Source of the DNA: Bubalus kerabau | Taxonomy: Eukaryota; Chordata; Mammalia; Artiodactyla; Bovidae | DNA: 64,000 bases | Direction: 5' to 3' | NCBI RefSeq assembly: GCF_029407905.1 | Contig: NC_073630.1 | Location: 39,891,001 to 39,955,000 of the forward strand | Part shown: positions 56,111 through 64,000 of the stretch, in pieces | How positions within the stretch are numbered: the first letter of the stretch is position 1 | How the letters are laid out: each line of letters opens with the position of its first letter | Program-made: the position numbers and the translations under genes | The notes under the pieces: model-generated | Databases searched by the model: none | Seen by the model: the letters and a program-made list of their open reading frames with translations, nothing else | What the model was told of the DNA's origin: nothing

Positions 56111-56322
56111 GTGCTGTGCTCAGTCGCTCAACTGTGTCCAGCTCTTTGCAACCCCGTGGACTGTAGCCCACCAGGCTCCTCTGTCCATAGGGGTTCTTCA
56201 GGCAAGAATACTGGAGTGGGTTGCCATGCCCTCCTCCAGGGGATCTTCCCAACCCAGAGATCGAACTCAGGTTTTCCACATTCCAGGTGGATTCTTTACA
56301 GTCTAAGCTACCAGGGAAGCCC
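56111..56322 (-). repeat. Bov-tA SINE (antisense) with target-site duplication
   Basis: GTGCTGTGCTCAGTCGCTC to AGCTACCAGGGAAGCCC. Exact 11-base duplication CTTCTTCCTCT at 56100-56110 and 56323-56333. Confidence 0.95.
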
Positions 56323-56333
56323 CTTCTTCCTCT

Positions 56334-56825
56334 ACCTGGTAATGGTAATAATAATATTTAAAATAATAACATTCCAATATACCATGGAGGAATCCTGCCT
56401 TCATAGCCCCTATTTCTTGAGCTTCCTGATAACTATTATTAGTTGTTCATGGAATATAAACACAGATCACAATTAGCTCTAAGTTGAAAAGAAATGCACA
56501 TTTGGGGAATAAATTAAGAAAATTTTTCTTCTTGGAAGTAAATATCAAAAAAACAGTAAGTATTTTAAATTGTTCTTCAGGAGACATTTTAGAAGTCACA
56601 GAGAGTCTTTGATATCTTTAGTTAGTGGAATGATGTGTTCTCGAGACCATACAAAGACCCTGAGTTTAGATTACAGTACAAGTACAGATGACATGGGTGG
56701 GGATGTAAGCTTTAACAGTCATTCACACAATCTCATAAGATCTAAGGAAAAGATAGGGTGAGGGGATGATGTATTAAGTTTCTACTAAAAACCAGAAATG
56801 GTGTTAAATATTTTATGTAAATTAT
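56334..56825. other. unique sequence
   Basis: No gene or recognised repeat. Confidence 0.4.
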
Positions 56826-56893
56826 AATACCTAACATTAACTGAGCACAAACTTTGGGCCCTGAATTGTGCCAAGTATCTTCATAGATTCTCT

Positions 56894-57485
56894 CTTTTTT
56901 TAAAGAATGGAGATATAATTGACATATAACATTATATTAATATTAGTTTCAGGTGTACAATATAATAATTTGATATTAGTATATATTGCAAATTGATCAT
57001 CACAGTTAAGCCCAGCTCTAACATCCTTTATCACACATAGTTACAAATTTCTTTTTCTTATGATAAGAACTTTAAAAATCTACTCTCTTAGCAACTTTCA
57101 AATATACAATACAGTATTCTTAACTATGGGCCTCCCTGGTGGCTCAGATGGTAAAGAATATGCCTGCAATGTGGCAGATCCAGGTTCAATCCCTGGGTTG
57201 GGAAGACACCCTGGAGAAGGGAATGCTTACCCACTTCCACATTCTTGCCTGGAGAATTCTATGGACAGAAAGCCTGGCAGGTACAGTCCATTTGGTCACA
57301 TGTCAGACATGACAGCAACTAACTTTTTCACTTTTTTTTTCATTGTTAATTGCAGTCACCATGCTAGACAATATCCCCAGGACTTATTTAGTTTATAACT
57401 GGTAGTTTGTACCTTTAACCACCTTCACCCAATTTTGCCTGCCCACACCTCCACCCCTCTGGTAATCACCACAGATTATCTTTTA
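56894..57485 (-). mobile_element. old L1 3' fragment (antisense), itself split by a SINE
   Basis: AATTGACATATAACATTATATT, TTTCAGGTGTACAATATAAT and CTCTTAGCAACTTTCAAATA before the SINE, then GCAGTCACCATGCTAGACA and TAACTGGTAGTTTGTACCTTT after it: the usual antisense layout of older mammalian L1 3' ends. Confidence 0.8.
57127..57340 (+). repeat. Bov-tA SINE nested in L1
   Basis: GGGCCTCCCTGGTGGCTCAG to CATGACAGCAACTAACTTTTTCAC. Sits between TTAACTAT and TTAATTGC of the L1, an eroded duplication. Confidence 0.92.
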
Positions 57486-57644
57486 TAATCAGCAGTCCTT
57501 ATGAAATAGGTATCACCATAATCCTCAGTTTATAGATGGGATTCTGAGGCACAAACAGGCTGAATATCTTGCCCAAGATCACACAGTATTAACTAGCAGA
57601 CCCTGGATTTCATGTCGACCTACATCCTTAACCAATGACATTGT

Positions 57645-57820
57645 GATTTAATTTACTCCTCAGAATTACCCTGAAAGTGAAGGGACTATTACTTCCATTT
57701 CATAGGTGAGGTATCTGAAGCTCAGAGAGGCTAACCAACTTGTCTGGCAATCATTAAGCTTACAAGGAGTGGGCTAGGGTTGGAACTACATACTTCTCTG
57801 ACATCGAAGCCCAGGCTCTC
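57645..57820 (-). repeat. MIR SINE remnant (antisense)
   Basis: TTTACTCCTCAGAATTACCC, CCATTTCATAGGTGAGGTATC and CTCAGAGAGGCTAACCAACTTG match antisense MIR. Confidence 0.75.
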
Positions 57821-58729
57821 CCTTCAGTACGACATGGTTTCCATAGTCTTATTAGACCCCAGAATCCCACTCTCTGAGACCTGCTAATTGTATCTTCACC
57901 AAACTATCCACCAACAGCCTACTCTGTATATGCTTAATGGATGGCTTTTACTATGTTGAGTGACATTAGAAAGTACCCCATTACTTTCATAAGATTGCTT
58001 ATAAAATCAGATGCTATAATAATATGTTGAAAGTGAAAAACAGTCTAAAAAGAAGCCTCTGTTTTATAAGTGGAAATAGATTTGACAGTGATTTTGTATT
58101 TTTGAATTCCCCAAATTCTTTCACTTTTCTTTCAGGATGAAAAGGTGATATTTATGGGCTGAGGGTAGTGAGGAATGGCATTTGAAAAAAAAAAAAAATC
58201 AAAGGCTCTACATAAAAGGAAGTGCTACCCTTCATGCCTTTCCCACTAAAAGTAATTCAGGGAACTTTCTTATCATGATGAATCAGCACCCAGCTTGGCT
58301 TGCTACTAAACCAATAAGAACTAGAGATATTTCAACAAGGATAATTCTAAACAGAATAATGCTGACAGAGTCACAAGTTTTCAGGGTTTCAAATATATCT
58401 AAAAATGTAGTCGTCACTGGAATCTTGGAGTTCCATGAAGTCTCTTTTGGCTCAACTCGCACGCATTCACCCTGGGTATGGACGAGGCAGCAAACCTTTC
58501 TTGCCGCAACATCCTCAATGGAAGTTTTCTCAAAAGGTTATTTCTGTCAAAAAGTTCCCAGAAAGGGCAGTTTTATACCGTATATTTTTCTAGTAGTTTT
58601 TTTTTTTTTTTAGCTTTGGGTTTTTGTTTGTTTGTCTTTGTTTTAAGCTATGTCTAATTGTCATTTTGAAAACATCTCCTAAAGAACTAGTGTAAATTTC
58701 AAGGAGAAAAGATGTGAACTTCTAAGTTA

Positions 58730-58762
<33 letters not shown>

Positions 58763-58835
58763 AAAAACCCTCATATGTTTTGGAGAGTTTCACTGCCTTA
58801 ATTTAAAATTGAAGAGCCATTAATAAAGTGATGAT
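57821..58835. other. unique sequence, unrecognised 143-codon frame
   Basis: Contains a good acceptor-like site TTTTCTTTCAG at 58125-58135 and an open frame at 58182-58613 that starts in an A-run and ends in a T-run. No family is recognised. Poly-A/T tracts lie at 58184-58198, 58596-58611 and 58735-58767. Confidence 0.35.
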
Positions 58836-59050
58836 TTTGAGGCTTACTATATGCTAGGCGCCGTTCTAAATACTTGACAAATGTTAGCTTTCACAGTCAT
58901 CACAAAACACCTAGCATATGAACAAAGTACCATTATCATGCTATTTTACAGATGAGAAAATACAGCAAAGATAAGGGACTTGTCCAAGTGATGGGGCTGA
59001 CCAAGACCCAACAGACTCCAGAGCCCTTCTCTCATCAAATCACATGGCTA
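58836..59050 (-). repeat. MIR SINE remnant (antisense)
   Basis: CTATATGCTAGGCGCCGTTC, CTATTTTACAGATGAGAAAA and AGGGACTTGTCCAAGTGATG match antisense MIR. Confidence 0.7.
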
Positions 59051-59312
59051 CATTACCGCCCTTGATCACAAAAAGACAAAGTCACTATATATAAAAGAAG
59101 TTGCTCATCAGAGGCAATAAGCTACACCTATCTCAGGAATAACTCAAAACCTTCTAAATCAAAGAAAAGTTGAAAAAGCTTTGGTAGCCCCAAATGATAG
59201 ACACTTTTGAACAGGTACAAGGGGAGAACTATGGTTTTTATTTCCATCAGCCTTTTGGCTTATAACTCAAAAACACTGGGGGAAGCTTAATATTTTGCTT
59301 GTTACCATTGAT

Positions 59313-61613
59313 CGGTTCATTTCAGTTCAGTTGCTCAATCATGTCCGACTCTTTGTGACCCCATGAACTGCAGCACGCCAGGCCTCCCTGTCCATCACCA
59401 ACTCCTGGAGTTTACTCAAACTCATGTCCACTAAGTTGGTGATGCCATCCAACCATCTCATCCTCTGTCGTCCCTATCTCCTCCTCCCCTCAATCTTTCC
59501 CAGCATCAGGGTCTTTTTAAATGAGTCAGCTCTTCACATCAGGTGGCCAAAGCACTGGAGTCTCACCTTCAACATCAGTTCTTTCAATGGACACGCAGGA
59601 CTGATCTCCTTTGGGATGGACTGGTTGGATCTCCTTGCAGTCCAAGGGACTCTCAAGAGTCTTCTCCAACACCATGGTTCAAAAGCATCAATTCTTCAGT
59701 GCTCAGCTTTCTTTATAGTCCAATTCTCACATCCATACATGACTACTGGAAAAACCATAGCCTTGACTAGACGAACCTTTGCTGACAAAGTAATGGCCTT
59801 GCTTTTTAATATGCTATCTAGGTTGGTCATAACTTTCCTTCCAAGGAGTAAGCATCTTTTAATTTCATGGCTGCAATCACCATCTGCAGTGATTTTGGAG
59901 CCTAGAAAAATAAAGTCTGTCACTGTTTCCACTGTTTATCCATCTATTTGCATAAAGTGATGGGACAAGATGCCATGATCTTAGATTTCTAAATATTGAG
60001 CTTTAAGCCAACTTTTTCACTCTCTTCTTTCACTTTCACCAAGAGGCCCTTCTTTGCTTTCTGCCATAACGGTGGTGTCATCTGCATATCTGAGGTTATT
60101 GATATTTCTCCTGGAAATCTTGATTCCAGCTTGTGCTTCTTCCAGCCCAGCGTTTCTCATGATGTACTCTGCATATAAGTTAAATAAGCAGGGTGACAAT
60201 ATACAGCCTTGACGTTCTCCTTTTCCTATTTGGAACCAGTCTGTTTGCTATTCCATGTCCAATTCTAACTGTTGCTTCCTGACCTGCATACAAGGTTCTC
60301 AAGAGGCAGGTCAGGTGGTCTGGTATTCCCATCTCTTTCAGAATTTTCCACAGTTTATTGTGATCCACACAGTCAAAGGCTTTGGCATAGTCAATAAAGC
60401 AGAAATAGATGTTTTTTCTGGAACTCTCTTGCTTTTTCCATGATCCAGCAGATGTTGGAAATTTGATCTCTGGTTCCTCTGCCTTTCCTAAAACCAGCTT
60501 GAACATCTGGAAGTTCATGGTTCATGTATTGCTGAAGCCTGGCTTGGAGAATTTTGAGCATTACTTTACTAGCGTGTAAGATGAGTGCAATTGTGCGGTA
60601 GTTTGAGCATTCTTTGGCACTGCCTTTCTTTGGGACTGGAATGAAAACTGACCTTTTCCAGTCCTGTGGCTACTGCTGAGTTTTCCAAATTTGCTGACAT
60701 ATTGAATGCAGCACTTTCACAGCATCATCATTTAGGATTTGAAATAGGTCACCTGGAATTCCATCACCTCCACTAGCTTTGTTTGTAGTGATGCTTCCTA
60801 AGTCCCACTTGACTTCACATTCCAGGATGTCTGGCTCTAGTTCAGTGATCACACCATCGTGATTATATGGGTCATGAAGATCTTTTTTGTTTAGTTCTTC
60901 TGTGTATTCTTGCCACCTCTTCCTAGTATCTTCTGCTTCTCTTAGGTCCATATCATTTCTGTCCTTTATTTAGCCCATCATTGCATGAAATATTCCCTTG
61001 TTATCTCTAATTTTCTTGAAGAGATCTCTAGTCTTTCCCATTCTATTGTTTTCCTCTATTTCTTTGCATTGATCGGTGAGGAAGGCTTTGTTATCTCTCC
61101 GTGCTATTCTTTGGAACTCTGCATTCAAATGGGTATATTTTTCCTTTTCTCTTTTGCTTTTTGCTTCTGTCCTTTTCACAGCTATTTGTAAGGCCTCCGC
61201 AGACAGCCACTTTGCTTTTTTTACATTTCTTTTTCTTGGGGATGGTCTTGATCCCTGTCTCCTGTACAATGTCATGAACTTCCATCCATAGTTCATCAGG
61301 CACTCTGTCTATCAGATCTAGTCCCTTAAATCTATCTCTCACTTCTACTGTATAATCATAAGGGATTTGATTTAGGTCATACCTGAATGGTCTAGTGGTT
61401 TCCCCCATTTTCTCCAATTTAAGTCTGAATTTGGCAAAAAGGAGCTTATTTTCTGAGCCACAGTCAGCTCCTGGTCTTATTTTTGCTGACTGTAGAGAGC
61501 TTCTCCATCTTTGACTGCAAAGAATATAATCAATCTGATTTCGGTGTTGACCATCTGGTGATGTCCACGTGTAGAGTCTTCTCTTGTGTTGTTGGAAGAG
61601 GGTGTTTGCTATG
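59313..61613 (-). mobile_element. BovB LINE (antisense), 5' truncated
   Basis: 2.3 kb from the tail (CAGTTCAGTTGCTCAATC) to the 3' end of the endonuclease. Antisense frames: endonuclease end and linker 61091-61651 (WTSPDGQHRNQIDYILCSQR), 60670-61296, reverse transcriptase 60017-60518 (FIDYAKAFDCVDHNKLWKIL, NNLRYADDTT with YADD intact) and the terminal part 59696-59932. Several frameshifts. Duplication ACCATTGAT at 59304-59312 and 61614-61622. Confidence 0.95.
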
Positions 61614-61671
61614 ACCATTGATGCATTAGACCAAATTCCTCGACTACTCACTTCTAGCCATCATATATTAC

Positions 61672-61878
61672 TGTGTTATTTGCTCAGACGTGTCCAGGTC
61701 TTTGTGACCCCATGGACTGTAGCCCACCAGGCTCCTCTGTCCAGGGAATTCTCCAGGCAAGAATATTGGAGTGGGTAGCCACTCTCTTCTCCAGGGGATC
61801 TTCCTGACCCAGGGATTGAACCCACATCTTCTGCATTGCAGGCAGATTCACTACCATCTGAGCCACCAAGGAAGCCCA
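61672..61878 (-). repeat. Bov-tA SINE (antisense)
   Basis: GTTATTTGCTCAGACGTGTCC through TGAGCCACCAAGGAAGCCC; complete. Confidence 0.93.
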
Positions 61879-62119
61879 GCTATGCTCATTTATACCAGGT
61901 TAATTAAGGGAAAAAAGAATAGTGATGAGAAATGCCTCAAATTTTAGTAATAATAATGCAGAAAAATTGTTTCTACAAATATTTAAAATAATATATAAAA
62001 GGTCTAACTTGACTTAGGAGAAGCAAAAGATAAGCATCCTTTAAGTGAAATTCACCTATGATTAGGTGAGGCATACACATAAAACCAAGCATACAGAGAC
62101 ATATTGTAGCAGGTAAGCA
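61879..62119. other. unique AT-rich sequence
   Basis: Nothing recognised. Confidence 0.4.
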
Positions 62120-62345
62120 TGTGGTAAGCCAAAATGCCTGCTGTTGAATTCCAGGAATTGCTAGTTGGGAGACATTAAGCTAATGATAATGATTTAGTGT
62201 GTCTGTGTCTCAGTACCCTCTGCTGTGATATGGAGAGAATAATAGGTGTATCTCACAAGGTGTGAAGATGAGACCAACCAGTATGTCTGATGTGTATAAA
62301 ACAGGGCCTGGCACAGAGAAAGCATTCAACATATGTTAGCTATTA
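62120..62345 (+). repeat. MIR SINE remnant
   Basis: TGTCTCAGTACCCTCTGCTG, AGGGCCTGGCACAGAGAAAG and CATTCAACATATGTTAGC match the MIR 3' half in sense orientation. Confidence 0.7.
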
Positions 62346-62545
62346 ATATTCTTGTAAAGGGCACTTGATTAACAATAGGTACTATTTCAAAAACTTCCAA
62401 GAAGGAAAATGCACACGATAATTAAACATTTGTTTTCCTTGTTCATATGAATCCCAGTTTAAGGAATCTAAAAGAACAAAAATAGAAAACGCCATGTCTG
62501 CATGAATCTGATATGGACACGAAGAATAATCTATCCCCAGGAGTC

Positions 62546-62652
62546 CAGTGTTCTTGCCTGGAGAATCCCATGGACAGAGTAGCCTGGTAGGCTGCAGTCC
62601 ATGGGGTTGCACAGAGTCAGACCCAACTGAAGCGACTTAGCAGCAGCAACAG
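62546..62652 (+). repeat. 5'-truncated Bov-tA/BovA tail
   Basis: Only the BovB-derived half (CAGTGTTCTTGCCTGGAGAA to AAGCGACTTAGCAGCAGCAA). Duplication CAGGAGTC at 62538-62545 and 62653-62660. Confidence 0.9.
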
Positions 62653-63046
62653 CAGGAGTCTTTTACTGGGAGATCTTTGTTTCTTCTCTACTGTTTTCTT
62701 TTTACCTAAGCTTTATATTTCTATGTTCCTCTGTAGTCAGCCTATTGGTCAACTTTTTCTTCTTTGTCTTCATCTATTGTACTAGAAATGTTGTAGTCGT
62801 GTACAAAGATGAGACCAGGATTCAAAAAGACTGGTATAATATATATATATTCTTTAAAAAAGAAACAATTTCAGCTTTGAGACTCCACTATAAAGGGACT
62901 GTGTTCAGTTCAAAGTACCAATGTTAAAGAAAACAAGTGTGGTGTACGTGGCAATATAGAGAGAATTCTTATGGGGAAATGGTTGTAAATGAAATATATT
63001 CTCAAAATAGGATAGCTGGTATCCTGAGCAAGGTTCTAGCAGGATA

Positions 63047-63236
63047 CGAAAGTGAAAGTTGTTCAGTCGTGTCCAACTCTTTGCGACCCCATGGACTATA
63101 CACGGAATTCTCCAGGCTAGAATACTGGAGTGTGTAACCATTCGCTTCTCCAGGGGATCTTCCCAACCCAGGGATTGAACCCAGGTCTCCTGCATTGCAG
63201 GTGTATTCTTTAGCAGCTGAGCCACATGGGAGCCCA
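63047..63236 (-). repeat. Bov-tA SINE (antisense) with target-site duplication
   Basis: GAAAGTTGTTCAGTCGTGTCC to GCTGAGCCACATGGGAGCCC, with an internal deletion of about 25 bases after GGACTATACAC. Flanks TCTAGCAGGATA (63035-63046) and TCTAGGAGGATA (63237-63248). Confidence 0.93.
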
Positions 63237-63248
63237 TCTAGGAGGATA

Positions 63249-64000
63249 GCTGAAGCTCAGTTAGGTCTACCACACAGAAAGTGGCATCCCAATCCCCGAA
63301 GCCACCCAGTTCAGGCCTGCGGCAGTTGGGGCTCTGACAGAATCTGCCTGCCTCCGAAGGTGCAGCAGACAGCTGTTCTTATCCCTCCTCCCCAACCCTG
63401 TCTCAGGACAAAGGGTCAGCAACATGGCCTCTTTAGAGTAATTGATCCCCTTGCCTGAGAAGCATGATCAGTTTCCAAAACCGGAAAGAGTGAAACCTCT
63501 GTCTAAACAGAGCAGACTCCCAGCTCACAGGGCAAGGGATGAAAAACAGTTCTCAGAAGCTGAGTGACTGATATAGGGAGGAACCTAAAATTCAAGCTGC
63601 CTTTAAAACCCAGGGAATTTTTGTGGGTTTTCTGTTACTTTAGAATTCTTCTGAGTCAGAACCAGAAGTTGGGACTGATGTAGAAGAGAGAAAGATCACA
63701 AGAGGAGATTCTGAAAACTTTATCTGAATCTAAAATATCTTTTGTTTCAAATACAGTTAAATTGACTTAGTTTAGTTTTCCCTTTGTACCATTTTATTAC
63801 ACTTTTTTCTTAAAAAGTGAAAAATAACAAGGTCTCTTCCTTGCATGGTTTGTGTGTGTGTGTGTGTGTCAGCATATCTCAGACTGATAAAGAAGTATTC
63901 ATAAAACCATCCTCAAGAGCTAAAAAATCACTATGGAGTAGGCTGGACTGATATAAATAAAATGCTAATTTAAAGTATATCAACCCTTAGCTGGAAGTTT
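63249..64000. other. unique sequence at window end with (TG)10
   Basis: Somewhat GC-richer near 63250-63460. A TG microsatellite lies at 63850-63869. No gene is recognised. Confidence 0.45.

Larger units (their letters stand above)
56826..57640 (-). repeat. MIR remnant (antisense) interrupted by L1
   Basis: Left part 56826-56893 (ACTGAGCACAAACTTTGGGCC, TTCATAGATTCTC); right part about 57486-57640 (CAGTTTATAGATGGGATTCTG, CTTGCCCAAGATCACACAG). The gap is filled by L1. Confidence 0.65.

Noticed and set aside
58182..58613. 143-codon open frame as a new gene or the tail exon of long SYNPO2
   Set aside because: It begins in an A-run and ends in a T-run, matches no family I know, and its frame is not reachable from the nearby acceptor at 58135 without meeting a stop.
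1..64000. CRISPR arrays, operons, insertion sequences or other prokaryotic systems
   Set aside because: Repeat families, introns and splice signals show ruminant nuclear DNA; the regularly recurring sequences are SINE and LINE copies.

Overview
The window is nuclear DNA of a ruminant, most likely a bovid (cattle, buffalo, sheep or goat type). The evidence is the repeat content: many Bov-tA SINEs (tRNA-like head with A and B boxes joined to a BovB-derived tail), at least ten BovB (RTE-clade) LINE copies in both orientations, a ruminant L1 3' end, a cetartiodactyl CHR-type SINE, and older MIR, L2, hAT and mariner remnants. Nothing prokaryotic, plasmid or viral is seen.

The only protein-coding gene I can support is SYNPO2 (synaptopodin-2, myopodin) on the + strand. 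Three coding exons lie at 41750-41901, 45725-46524 and 48965-51180. They join in phase (0; AG|A; C|GG) and encode 1055 residues. The human protein has 1093 residues, and its first exon encodes about 35 that are not found here, so exon 1 and the promoter lie upstream of the window. Everything from base 1 to 41749 is therefore intron 1. Exon 2 carries the C-terminal half of the PDZ domain. Exon 3 is an acidic/serine-rich linker. The large exon 4 carries a basic nuclear-localisation cluster, three copies of a KGxxxFxKR motif, a PPPY motif and long Pro/Ser-rich stretches ending in the family C-terminus. SYNPO2 is known as a Z-disc and stress-fibre actin-bundling adaptor of muscle that works with BAG3 in chaperone-assisted autophagy.

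Layout: 1-17600 is intron 1 with scattered SINEs and four short BovB tails. 17620-31120 is a dense repeat block with three long BovB copies (+, -, +) carrying nested BovB, L1 and Bov-tA insertions. 31118-41749 is quieter intron with a hAT element, one more long BovB (35397-36549), a SINE and a TG microsatellite. 41750-51180 is the exon-bearing part. 51181-64000 is 3' UTR and downstream sequence (or a further intron for longer isoforms) with a MIR/L1/SINE triple nest, a 2.3 kb BovB at 59313 and several SINEs.

The most noteworthy unexplained signal is in intron 3. A strong 3' splice site at 46787-46788 would join exon 3 in the correct phase to a further 126 open codons (46791-47171), a candidate alternative terminal exon giving a short, roughly 479-residue SYNPO2 without the exon 4 region. 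Other points of interest are the nested insertions dated by target-site duplications, a Bov-tA pair plus BovB sharing one outer duplication, an opposed SINE pair close to exon 2, and three BovB sequence variants in one locus.
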